From: Bog-756 sp963699105
Lineage (GTDB): Bacteria; Actinomycetota; Acidimicrobiia; Acidimicrobiales; RAAP-2
Direction of reading: 5' to 3'
DNA: 64,000 bases
NCBI GenBank assembly: GCA_963699105.1
Contig: CAVOTI010000001.1
Location: 62,001 to 126,000 of the forward strand
A program made the position numbers and the translations under genes. Numbering within the stretch: position 1 is the stretch's first letter; the number at the start of each line of letters is the position of its first letter. Of this stretch, positions 53,901-62,206 are shown in pieces. The notes beneath the pieces were generated by a model, which was given only the letters and a program-made list of their open reading frames with translations, did no database searches and was not told the origin of the DNA.

Positions 53901-55145
53901 ATGCATGCAACCCGTTTGTTTCGCCGTACCCGTTTCCGATCGAGCCCACCCACCCCGTCCCATCGAACTGGCGCCCGGCGGTGGGCCAGAGCCACCCCGG
54001 CCCGGGCCGTGGTGGGGATGGCGGCAGTGGCCGTCTCGGCCTTGACCCTGCCCTTCGGCCTGGCCGGTGCCGTGCCCGTCCCCCTGCCCACCGGCCAGGG
54101 AGTGGTGTTGAACGCCCCCATCGTCGACGCCACCGCCGTCCCCGGCGGCGGGGGGTACTGGGAGGACGGGGCCGACGGCGGCATCTTCGCCTTCGGGGCC
54201 GCCCGGTTCTACGGATCGACCGGCACCCTCCAGCTCAACAGGCCCATCGTGGGCATGGCCCCGACCCCGGACGGTCACGGGTACTGGGAGGTGGCCGGCG
54301 ACGGCGGGGTCTTCGCCTTCGGCGATGCCCACTACTACGGGTCGACCGGGTCGGACCCTTCGGACCCGGCCATCGTGGGGATCGACCCGACCCCGGACGG
54401 CAACGGCTACTGGCTGGTCGGTTCGGACGGCGGGGTGTTCTCGTTCGGGGACGCCCAGTTCTTCAGGTCGGCCACCGGGATGTCGGCCGGCAGCCCGATC
54501 ATCGGGATGGCCTCGACCGCCGATGGGGGCGGCTACTGGGAAGCGGCGTCGGACGGTTCGGTCTACGCCTTCGGTGACGCCCGGTTCGGTGGGGATGCGC
54601 CGGTCGGGACCTCGGTGGTGGGCATCAGCCCGGCCGCATCGGGTTACCGGCTGGTGGCCGCCGACGGCGGTGTGTTCTCCTTCGGCGGGGCACCGTTCTT
54701 CGGCTCGACGGGGGGCGAGCAACTCAACATGCCGGTCATCGCAATGAGCTCGACCGGCACCGGCTATGTCACCGTCGCCTCCGACGGCGGCATCTTCACC
54801 TTCGGCGGGGCCGGGTTCTACGGTTCGCTCGGGGGCAGCACGGTGGCTGCCGGGTCCCCCTGGGCCGGTCCGGCCGACGGGATCACCGCCTTCCAGCGGG
54901 CGGCGTGGACGAGGGTCAACGTGTGCGAGGAGGGTGGGGCGTGGAACGTGCAGGGCGCCGAGTTCAGTGGCGGGCTGGGATTCAGCCACGCCAACTGGGA
55001 CCGGTTCAACTCGTTCGGGTTCCCGGCCGACGCCGCCGACGCCACCCCCGATCAGCAGATCCGGGTGGCCGTGGCCTTCGCCACCGCCTACTGGGGCGAT
55101 CCCGACGCCGCCCCCGATCAGCAGGGTTGCGCCGGAGGCTACTGA
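53901..55145 (+). CDS. Secreted repeat protein with C-terminal transglycosylase-like (Rpf) domain
   Basis: 414 residues, intact. A long basic N terminus precedes the signal helix (VVGMAAVAVSALTLPFGLAG). Residues about 70-320 hold six imperfect repeats of the form PIVGMAPTPDGHGYWEVA plus GDGGVFAFGDAHYYGSTG, the beta-structured repeat abundant in Acidimicrobiia and probably a propeller-like fold. Residues about 330-414 resemble the transglycosylase-like/resuscitation-promoting-factor domain: AAWTRVNVCEEGGAWNVQG with the catalytic-position Glu, FSGGLGFSHANWDRFNSFG and TPDQQIRVAVAFAT. It probably binds and cleaves peptidoglycan glycan strands. Confidence 0.85.
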   Translation: MHATRLFRRTRFRSSPPTPSHRTGARRWARATPARAVVGMAAVAVSALTLPFGLAGAVPVPLPTGQGVVLNAPIVDATAVPGGGGYWEDGADGGIFAFGAARFYGSTGTLQLNRPIVGMAPTPDGHGYWEVAGDGGVFAFGDAHYYGSTGSDPSDPAIVGIDPTPDGNGYWLVGSDGGVFSFGDAQFFRSATGMSAGSPIIGMASTADGGGYWEAASDGSVYAFGDARFGGDAPVGTSVVGISPAASGYRLVAADGGVFSFGGAPFFGSTGGEQLNMPVIAMSSTGTGYVTVASDGGIFTFGGAGFYGSLGGSTVAAGSPWAGPADGITAFQRAAWTRVNVCEEGGAWNVQGAEFSGGLGFSHANWDRFNSFGFPADAADATPDQQIRVAVAFATAYWGDPDAAPDQQGCAGGY

Positions 55146-55233
55146 CGGCCCGGCCCGGTGCACCGTCGCCGCCCGGGTGGGCCGGTAGGGTGAGGGGCTT
55201 GGACAAATCGAGCGCGGCCTCCGGCCCGGCCTG

Positions 55234-56574
55234 ATGGGCTCCGTCGTAGAGGCCGGCTCCGGTCCCCGGCCGAGGGGGCCGGCCGGGCCGGGACGGTTCG
55301 GGCCCGCCGCTCCGGCCGTGGCCGGGTGGGCGGTCGGTGCCGTGTCGGTGGCCCTGACGGTGTGGGGAGCCGTGGCCCTGGCCTCGGTTCCCCAGTACGA
55401 CTTCTCCGTCTATGTGATGGGGGCCCACCATCTGGTCGACGGCCGGCTCTACCAGGTGTCACTGGCCGCCGTGCCCCATCTCCCCTTCACCTATCCCCCG
55501 TTCGCCGCTTTGGCGTTCGCCCCCTTGGCCCTGGTGCCCCTGGTGCCGGCCCAGGTGGTGTGGAGCCTGGTGAACGTGGCCGCCCTGTTCGTCCTCATCT
55601 GGCGGTCGCTCCGGGCCGTGCTCCCGGGGTGGAGCCGGGAACGGTGCCGGAGGTTGTCCCTCGTCCTGGTGGCTCCGGCCTTCGTGCTCGAACCGGTCCA
55701 TCTGACGTTCTACTTCGGTCAGGTAAACCTGGTGCTGGCGGCCATGGTCCTGGTCGACCTCACCGGTCGCCTACGGATCGGTGGGCGTTCGCTCCCCCGG
55801 GGGGTGCTCATCGGGGTGGCGGCCGCCGTCAAACTGGTCCCGCTGGTGTTCGTGGCCTACCTGTTCGTCACCCGCCAGACCCGGGCGGCATGGACCGCCC
55901 TGGTCACCTTCGGGCTGTGCTGCCTGGTGGTGGCGGCCGTGGACCCCGCCGTCTCGTGGGACTACTGGACCAAGTACGCCACCGACGCCCGCCGAATCGG
56001 GGACGCTTCCTACATAAGCAACCAGAGCCTGCGGGCGGTGGCCAACCGCCTCGACCACCGCGTGGTGTCCATGGGTGTGGTGGCGCTGGTGTGCGCCGTC
56101 GTGCTGGTGGCCGGGCTGGCCCTGGCCTGGTGGGCGGCCCGGTCGTCGTCGAACTTCCTCGGTGTGCTGGTCTGTGCCACCACCGGACTGCTGGTGTCAC
56201 CGGTCACCTGGGCCCACCACCTGGTGTGGGTGGTGCCCGTCCTGATCTGGTTGGTGTGGGCCCCCGATCGGCCGGCCTTCGGACGGCTGTGGGCGGCGGC
56301 CGGGGCGGCCTTGTTCTGGTGGGCTCCCATCTGGACCGTCCCCAACGGCGAGAACCGGGAACTCTCGGAGTCCGGGTGGCAGCTGCTGTCGGGCAACTCG
56401 TTCGCCCTGGCCATGCTGGTGTTCGTGGTGGGGGTGGCCGTCATGCTGTGGTCCCGCCGGGTCGGTGCCGCCGGGGCCGAGAGGGCGTGGCCCGCCCGGG
56501 CGGGTGAAGCGGGTGACCGGTCGTCGCCCCCGGGCGGGTCGGTGCCGCCGGGCCCCGGTGTCGTCTCCTCTTGA
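55234..56574 (+). CDS. GT87 (DUF2029) polyprenol-phosphate mannosyltransferase
   Basis: 446 residues, intact, with about 11 helices. The first loop has the catalytic region VPQYDFSVYVMGAHHLVDGR and the PimE-like LPFTYPPFAALAFAPLALV. Later come FYFGQVNLVLAAMVLVDLTG, AAVKLVPLVFVAYLFVTRQ, SYISNQSLRAVANRLDH and SPVTWAHHLVWVVPVLIWLV. 'YPP', 'GQVN', 'KLxPL' and 'NQSL' are hallmarks of GT87 alpha-1,2-mannosyltransferases using polyprenyl-phosphate-mannose. It likely decorates lipid-linked mannosides together with the GT-C enzymes at 45-50 kb. Confidence 0.88.
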   Translation: MGSVVEAGSGPRPRGPAGPGRFGPAAPAVAGWAVGAVSVALTVWGAVALASVPQYDFSVYVMGAHHLVDGRLYQVSLAAVPHLPFTYPPFAALAFAPLALVPLVPAQVVWSLVNVAALFVLIWRSLRAVLPGWSRERCRRLSLVLVAPAFVLEPVHLTFYFGQVNLVLAAMVLVDLTGRLRIGGRSLPRGVLIGVAAAVKLVPLVFVAYLFVTRQTRAAWTALVTFGLCCLVVAAVDPAVSWDYWTKYATDARRIGDASYISNQSLRAVANRLDHRVVSMGVVALVCAVVLVAGLALAWWAARSSSNFLGVLVCATTGLLVSPVTWAHHLVWVVPVLIWLVWAPDRPAFGRLWAAAGAALFWWAPIWTVPNGENRELSESGWQLLSGNSFALAMLVFVVGVAVMLWSRRVGAAGAERAWPARAGEAGDRSSPPGGSVPPGPGVVSS

Positions 56575-56741
56575 CGGGGTCGCCGGCCGTGCCCACACCT
56601 CGGAAGACGGCGCCGGCCCGGCGTCGGTGATGTCCTTTTCGGGCCGGAGGTCGGTACTGTCTTCATGCGTGATCCGACGGAGACGACCGGTGGTGCCCGC
56701 CCCCACTGGAGGACCGCCGCCCACCCCCGCATCCGGGGCGC

Positions 56742-57767
56742 TTGCCACCAGCAACCGATGAGATCGTCCGCCCCGACCTGGGTCCCCCGCCGGTGAGCCG
56801 CCGATCGAACGAGAAACGGCGACTGATCCGCCTCCGGCGCACCGTCGCCTTGGTGGGGCTGGTGGTGGTGGCCACGGTGGCTGTGCTGGCCTGGCGCACC
56901 CTGGGCCCGGAGGTGACCGGGCTCGGCGGCGGCGACAGCGCCGCCTCGGACGGCACGCCGCTGGACGCCGCCGCCTTCTCGCCGGGGGCGTGTCAGGCCT
57001 TCGCCCCCACCAACGGTGACAACGGCAAGACGGTGTTCCTCGACGCCGGCCACGGCGGGATCGACCCGGGGGGCTCGGGTACCACCGAATCCGGTGCGAC
57101 CATCTACGAGGCCGGCATCAACCTGGCCATCGAGCTCGACACCATGGCCCGGCTGCGGGCCCGTGGTTACCGGGTGGTCGTCTCCCGCACCGGGAACACG
57201 TCGGTGGTGCGGCTGACGGCCGACGACGTGTCGGACGGTGTGCTCTCCCTGCAGGGTTCCCACGACGACGTCGTGGCCCGGGACCAGTGCGCCAACCTGG
57301 CCGAGGCCGACGCCCTGATCGGCATCTACATGGACTCGGGGGCCTCGCCCGACAACGCCGGGAGCGTCACCGTCTACGACACCGACCGCTCGTTCTCCCC
57401 GGCCAACAGCCAGCTGGCCGGGTTGGTGGAGAACGATGTCCTGGCGGCCATGAACGACCAGGGCTGGGACATCCCCGACGACGGGGCGGTGTCCGACACC
57501 GGTTACGGCTCGGCGGTGGGCGACCCCTCGGTCGGCGGTCTGGCCGAGGAGGCCCTCGACTACAACCACCTGTTGCTCATCGGACCGGCCCAGAGCGGGT
57601 ACTTCACCACTCCGAGCGACATGCCGGGGGCGGTCATCGAGCCCCTCTACCTCACCGATCCCTTCGAGGGGTCCATCGCCGTGAGCACGGGGGGCCAGAA
57701 GGTGATCGCCGAGGGACTGGCCAAGGCGGTGGAGCAGTTCCTGGCCCCGCCGAAGAAGTCGGGCTGA
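56742..57767 (+). CDS. N-acetylmuramoyl-L-alanine amidase-like (Amidase_3), altered metal site
   Basis: Up to 341 residues. A membrane anchor (VALVGLVVVATVAVLAW) is followed by the amidase_3 domain: TVFLDAGHGGIDPGGSG with the first zinc His, the Glu region TIYEAGINLAIELDTM, RARGYRVVVSRTGN and the C-terminal catalytic-Glu region AVIEPLYLTDPFEG. Where family members have S-I-H (second zinc His) this protein reads ALIGIYMDSGASPDNAGSV, with Tyr instead of His. The start is uncertain: TTG 56,742, GTG 56,793 just before the anchor, or a frameshift joining GTG 56,669 behind a TACTGT box. Extracytoplasmic. Confidence 0.8.
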   Translation: MPPATDEIVRPDLGPPPVSRRSNEKRRLIRLRRTVALVGLVVVATVAVLAWRTLGPEVTGLGGGDSAASDGTPLDAAAFSPGACQAFAPTNGDNGKTVFLDAGHGGIDPGGSGTTESGATIYEAGINLAIELDTMARLRARGYRVVVSRTGNTSVVRLTADDVSDGVLSLQGSHDDVVARDQCANLAEADALIGIYMDSGASPDNAGSVTVYDTDRSFSPANSQLAGLVENDVLAAMNDQGWDIPDDGAVSDTGYGSAVGDPSVGGLAEEALDYNHLLLIGPAQSGYFTTPSDMPGAVIEPLYLTDPFEGSIAVSTGGQKVIAEGLAKAVEQFLAPPKKSG

Positions 57768-57785
57768 CGCCCCCTTCCCGGGGCG
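57768..57785. terminator. Hairpin between convergent amidase and cydB genes
   Basis: CGCCCC, 6-nt loop, GGGGCG, starting directly after the amidase stop. It may serve both convergent transcripts. There is no T tract. Confidence 0.4.
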
Positions 57786-57812
57786 GCGGAGCCGGGCACC
57801 ACGGGGCCGGTC

Positions 57813-58895
57813 TCAGGTCTCGCCGGGCACGGGCGTGCCGACGGATCGTGCCGGCCCGGTCCCCGAACCCGTCGGGGTGGCCGAACCGGCGACGGGTTCG
57901 GGCTCGGGCGGGGTGGTGAGGCGCTTGCGGAAGATGTAGAGGCTCCAGGCCTGGTAGGCCAGGACCACCGGGAAGAACACCACGGCCACCGCGGTCATCA
58001 CCTTCAGGGTGTACGACGGGCTGGCCGAGTTGGCCACGGTGAGGTTGTAGGCCGAGTTGGTGCTGGACACCATCACCCGGGGGAACAGGTCGAAGAAGAT
58101 CGATCCGACCACGCTGCCGATGGCCACCGCCGCGGCGGCGAACGCCCACCCCTCGGACCCCGACTCGGCCAGCCAGGCGGCGGCCACCACCGCGATCAGG
58201 GCCAGGGCGTCGAGGGGGCTGGGCACGAAGCCCACGCTGAGGCCGACATGGCTCCAGGTCAACCAGCCGAAGGTGATCACCGACGCCACCCAGCCCAGCC
58301 GTCCCGACAACCGGGCCACCCGGTCGTGCAGGGCACCCTCGGTCTTGAGGGACAGGTAGGCGGCTCCGAGGAACAGGCACAGCACCGTCAACGTGATGCC
58401 GGTGTAGAGCCCGAAGGGCACCAACAGGCCGAAGAAGTTGCCGGTGTAGTTGTGGGCGGCATCGATGGGGAGCCCGTGGAGCAGGTCGCCCAGGGCCGTG
58501 CCGAGCAGCAGGGGGATGAGGGCGCTCCCGATGGTGAGCGACCACCGCCAGGTCGATCGCCACCGGGGGTCATCGATCTTGCGGTTGAACTCGAAGGACA
58601 CCCCGCGGACGATCAGGGCCAGGAGCACGACCACCAGAGCCAGGTAGAAGGTCGAGAACATAGTGGCGTACCACGACGGGAAGGCGGCGAAGATGGCCGC
58701 CCCTCCCACGATCAGCCACACCTCGTTGCCGTCCCAGATGGGACCGATCGAGTTGACGGTCACCCGCCGCTCGGCGTCGGTCCTGGCGACGAAGGAGTGC
58801 AGCATGCCCACCCCGAAGTCGAAGCCCTCGAGGACGAAGAACCCGATCCAGAACAGGGCGATGACCACGTACCAGATCTCGTTGAGATAGATCAT
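57813..58895 (-). CDS. cydB: Cytochrome bd ubiquinol/menaquinol oxidase subunit II
   Basis: 360 residues with nine or so helices. The start reads MIYLNEIWYVVIALFWIGFF, then VLEGFDFGVGMLHSFVART, GPIWDGNEVWLIVGGAAIFA, VRGVSFEFNRKIDDPRWRST and SNTNSAYNLTVAN-like SSTNSAYNLTVANSASPSYT. These are the CydB landmarks, including the WDGNEVWL motif. The C-terminal tail of about 45 residues is Pro/Gly-rich. The frame is intact. It is last in the cydDCAB operon, 9 nt after cydA. The complex reduces O2 without pumping protons and has high oxygen affinity. Confidence 0.95.
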   Translation of the reverse strand: MIYLNEIWYVVIALFWIGFFVLEGFDFGVGMLHSFVARTDAERRVTVNSIGPIWDGNEVWLIVGGAAIFAAFPSWYATMFSTFYLALVVVLLALIVRGVSFEFNRKIDDPRWRSTWRWSLTIGSALIPLLLGTALGDLLHGLPIDAAHNYTGNFFGLLVPFGLYTGITLTVLCLFLGAAYLSLKTEGALHDRVARLSGRLGWVASVITFGWLTWSHVGLSVGFVPSPLDALALIAVVAAAWLAESGSEGWAFAAAAVAIGSVVGSIFFDLFPRVMVSSTNSAYNLTVANSASPSYTLKVMTAVAVVFFPVVLAYQAWSLYIFRKRLTTPPEPEPVAGSATPTGSGTGPARSVGTPVPGET

Positions 58896-58904
58896 CGTCG
58901 CCTC

Positions 58905-60344
58905 CTAGTAGATGAGCGCCGGCCGGCGGGCGTCGTCGGGCTCGTCCGGCGGGCCCCCGGGGGCATGGTCGTCGTGGTCCCGGTCCTCGGGGTGGTCGTC
59001 CGGGCCCGGTTCGAGGTCCTTGCGGCCGTAGTGCACCATGAGATAGCCGTCGGCCACCCCCAGGGCCGCGTACAACAGCACGAAGACGGTCAGGCTGATC
59101 CAGATGTCGGTGGCCGTCACCGAGGGCGAGGAGGCCTGCGAGGTCTTCATCAGACCCTGGACGATCCACGGCTGCCGGCCGCTCTCGGTGAGCAGCCATC
59201 CGGCCGTGTTGACCAGGAAGGGGACGATGACGAACCAGGGCGCCACCCACAAGAAGAGCTTCGATCTCTCCAGGGTCTTGCGGCGGACCAGCCACAGGCC
59301 CCACAGGGCGAACAAGGCGATCAGGGAGGCCAGGTAGGCCATCACCCGCATCCCCCAGTACTGGATGAAGACGTTGGGGATGTAGTTGCCGGGCCCGTAC
59401 TCCTTCACGTACAGGGCCTGCAGTTGGTTCATCCCCTGGACCTTGCCGTCCAGATGGTTGGTGGCCAGCACCGACAACAGGCCGGGGATCTCCCAGATCT
59501 GGGTGGGGGTCTGGTCGTTGTTGCCCCCGCCCACCTGGATCAGGGAGAAGGAGCAGCGGGAGTCGCAGGTGTTCCACAGCGCCTCGGCGGCGGCGATCTT
59601 CATCGGCTGGTACCGGCCCTCGATGACCCCGAGCTCGCTGCCGATGAACATGTTCAACAAGACGGCCGGGGTCAGCACGGCCAGGGAGATGATGGCGGTG
59701 CGCCGGAAGGCGTCGACCGCCCTCCCCCGCCGCAGGTGCCAGGCCGACACGGCCAGCATGACCAGGGACCCGGTGACCAGGGAGGCCAGGATCACGTGGG
59801 GGAAGGACCACAGGAACACCGGGTTGGTGAACAGGGCCCACACGTCATTCAGCACCGGTTGGTGGGCCGAGTTCATCACGTAGCCGACGGGATGTTGCAT
59901 CCACGAGTTGGCCACCATGATGAAGGCGGCCGACACCATGCTGGCCGCCGCCACCAACCAGATGCAGGTCAGGTGGACCTTCTTCGACAGCCGGTCCCAG
60001 CCGAAGATCCAGATGCCGAGGAAGGTGGACTCGAGGAAGAACGCCACCAGCCCCTCCATGGCCAGCGGGCCGCCGAAGATGTTTCCCACCAACCGCGAGT
60101 AGTTCGACCAGTTCATGCCGAATTCGAACTCCTGGACCAGCCCGGTGACCACGCCCACGGCCACGTTGATGAGCAGGAGGGTGCCGAAGAACTTGGTCAG
60201 CCGTTTGAAGGCCGGGTTGTCGTTGCGGTACCAGGTGGTCTGGAGCAGGGCCACCAGAAAGGCCAGCCCGATGGTGACCGGCACGAACAGGAAGTGGTAG
60301 ATGCTGGTGGTGGCGAACTGCCAGCGGGCCAGATCGTTGGTCAT
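58905..60344 (-). CDS. cydA: Cytochrome bd oxidase subunit I
   Basis: 479 residues, intact. The start MTNDLARWQFATTSIYHFLF carries the b595/d-type haem-ligand His, and PVTIGLAFLVALLQTTWYR follows. FEFGMNWSNYSRLVGNIFGG and LAMEGLVAFFLESTFLGIWI contain the conserved Glu residues of the proton path. The quinol-binding loop (VQGMNQLQALYVKEYGPGNY) is short, and PWFVIVPFLVNTAGWLLTES precedes the last helix. The C terminus is Asp/His-rich (DDHPEDRDHDDHAPG). ATG overlaps the cydC stop by 4 nt. Confidence 0.95.
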   Translation of the reverse strand: MTNDLARWQFATTSIYHFLFVPVTIGLAFLVALLQTTWYRNDNPAFKRLTKFFGTLLLINVAVGVVTGLVQEFEFGMNWSNYSRLVGNIFGGPLAMEGLVAFFLESTFLGIWIFGWDRLSKKVHLTCIWLVAAASMVSAAFIMVANSWMQHPVGYVMNSAHQPVLNDVWALFTNPVFLWSFPHVILASLVTGSLVMLAVSAWHLRRGRAVDAFRRTAIISLAVLTPAVLLNMFIGSELGVIEGRYQPMKIAAAEALWNTCDSRCSFSLIQVGGGNNDQTPTQIWEIPGLLSVLATNHLDGKVQGMNQLQALYVKEYGPGNYIPNVFIQYWGMRVMAYLASLIALFALWGLWLVRRKTLERSKLFLWVAPWFVIVPFLVNTAGWLLTESGRQPWIVQGLMKTSQASSPSVTATDIWISLTVFVLLYAALGVADGYLMVHYGRKDLEPGPDDHPEDRDHDDHAPGGPPDEPDDARRPALIY

Positions 60345-62206
60345 GGTTGGTCGCTCCCGTCGTTCGAGCCACCACGAGGTGTGGAAGCCAGCCGTGCAAG
60401 CCGTGGGTAGTGCCGCGAGATCTCGTCGGAGGTGGCGAACCGTTCGGTCCTCATCTCGTCCCACCACAGTCCCGAGTAGACGCCGTCGGTGGCCAGGAGC
60501 TGGTCGTGGGTCCCCCGCTCGACCACCCGGCCCCGGTCCATCACCAGGATCTCGTCCACCGACTCGAGACCGGCCAGGCGGTGGGTGATGAGCACCAACG
60601 ACCGGCCGTCGGTCGCCGCCAGCAGGTCGGCGACGAGGGCGTCGGCGGCCACCGGTTCGAGGTGCTCGGCCGGTTCGTCCACCACCATCACCGGGAAGTC
60701 GGCCAGCAGGGCCCTGGCCACCGCCACCCGCTGACGCTGGCCGCCGGACAGGTTGCCACCCCGTCGCCCCACTTCGGTGTCGAGGCCCCGGGGCAGTCCG
60801 GTGAGCCAGTCGGCCAGTCCCACCCGGGCCAGCACGTCGCCCAGCTCGGCGTCCGATGCCTCCCGCCGGCCGACCCGCAGGTTCTCGGCGATGGTGGTGT
60901 CGAACAAGAAGGCGTCCTGCCCGACCAGGCCCACCACCGTCCGCAGGTCGTCGCCGGCCAGGCGGTCGAACGGCACCCCGCACAGCGACACCGAGCCGGA
61001 TGCCTGGTCGAGGAACCGGACCATGACGGCGGCCAGTGTCGACTTGCCGGACCCGCTGGGCCCGACCACGGCCACCCGCCGTCCGGCCGGGAGGGCCAGA
61101 TCGACCCCACGGAGGGCCGGTCCCGGGGCCCCGGGATAGCCGGCCCACACCGATCGCAGGTCGACACGGTAGGGGCCGTCGGGGAGCTCCACCGGATGCA
61201 CCGGTTCGGGCACCGGCACCGGGGCGTCGGTGACGGCCAGCACCCGGGCGGCGGCCTGGCGCACCCGGGTCAGGGCCTGGGTGGCCACCGGCAGACCGAC
61301 CACCAGCTCGAAGGCGGCCAGGGGGACCAGGGTGATGACGGCCAGCTCGGTCCCGCCCAGCCGGCCCGACCCCACGGCCGGGATCCCCACCACCAGGCAC
61401 CCCCAGCAGGCCAGGCCGGCCAGCACCGTGGTGAGGGCCAGCCCGATGCCGGCGGTGGCGGCGGTGGCCGAGGCCACGGCGGTGAGCCCGGCGTCCTGGT
61501 CGGCGATCAACCGCACCTGGGCGTCGGTGGCACCGAAGGCCACCAACTCGGACGCCCCCTCGGTGAGATCGACCATGGCCACCCCGAGATCGCCGCGCCG
61601 GCCGGCGAAACCCGCTTCCCGGCGGCGGGCCAGGACCCCGGTGAGCCAGGGGACGGCGGTGCCGGCCAGCACGAGCGCCGTGCCCAGGACCAGGGCGGCG
61701 GCCGGCAGCATCCACCACATCAGGGCCACGGTGAGGCCACCCACCACCACGGCGATGCCGAAGGGGGGGATGACCCGGATGACCAGGTCCTGGAGCGAGT
61801 CGACGTCCTGGACGACCCGGGCCAGCAGGTCGCCCCGGCGGAAGGCGGGCAGGCCGGCGGGAGCCAACCGCTCGAGCCTCTGGTAGACCCGGCCCCGCAG
61901 GTCGGCCAGGAGCCGGAAGGCGCTGTCGTGCCCGACCAGTCGCTCCTGGTAGCGGAAGAAGCCCCGCGACAGCCCGAAGAACTGCACCCCCACGATGGCC
62001 ACGGCCAGCTGGGACTCGTTGGGGTGCTGGGCCGCCCTCGAGATCAGCCAGGCGGCGGTGGCGATGAGGCCGATGTCGGCGGCCACCGCCCCGGCACCGA
62101 GCAGGACGGTGAGTACCAGTCGGCCGGCCGCCGGTCGGGCCATCCCGAGGGTCCGGCCCGTCGGGGCCACCGCCCGATCCTCGTCGGAGGGGCCCGAGGC
62201 GGTCAC
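60341..62206 (-). CDS. cydC: ABC transporter CydC, cytochrome bd assembly
   Basis: 621 residues, intact. CydDC is a heterodimeric exporter of thiol compounds or a haem-linked transporter needed for assembly of cytochrome bd. Six membrane helices (residues about 30-300, with GVQFFGLSRGFFRYQERLVG) precede the nucleotide-binding domain: Walker A VVGPSGSGKSTLAAVMV (about 380-396), signature NLSGGQRQRVAVARALL, Walker B VMVVDEPAEHLEP and ITHRLAG. GTG 62,206 overlaps the cydD stop (GTGA), and the stop overlaps the cydA start, so the whole operon is translationally coupled. Confidence 0.93.
   Translation of the reverse strand: MTASGPSDEDRAVAPTGRTLGMARPAAGRLVLTVLLGAGAVAADIGLIATAAWLISRAAQHPNESQLAVAIVGVQFFGLSRGFFRYQERLVGHDSAFRLLADLRGRVYQRLERLAPAGLPAFRRGDLLARVVQDVDSLQDLVIRVIPPFGIAVVVGGLTVALMWWMLPAAALVLGTALVLAGTAVPWLTGVLARRREAGFAGRRGDLGVAMVDLTEGASELVAFGATDAQVRLIADQDAGLTAVASATAATAGIGLALTTVLAGLACWGCLVVGIPAVGSGRLGGTELAVITLVPLAAFELVVGLPVATQALTRVRQAAARVLAVTDAPVPVPEPVHPVELPDGPYRVDLRSVWAGYPGAPGPALRGVDLALPAGRRVAVVGPSGSGKSTLAAVMVRFLDQASGSVSLCGVPFDRLAGDDLRTVVGLVGQDAFLFDTTIAENLRVGRREASDAELGDVLARVGLADWLTGLPRGLDTEVGRRGGNLSGGQRQRVAVARALLADFPVMVVDEPAEHLEPVAADALVADLLAATDGRSLVLITHRLAGLESVDEILVMDRGRVVERGTHDQLLATDGVYSGLWWDEMRTERFATSDEISRHYPRLARLASTPRGGSNDGSDQP

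Noticed and set aside
58248..60410. Plus-strand open frame of 720 codons over cydAB
   Set aside because: Antisense of cydB and cydA, whose conserved motifs are all on the minus strand.
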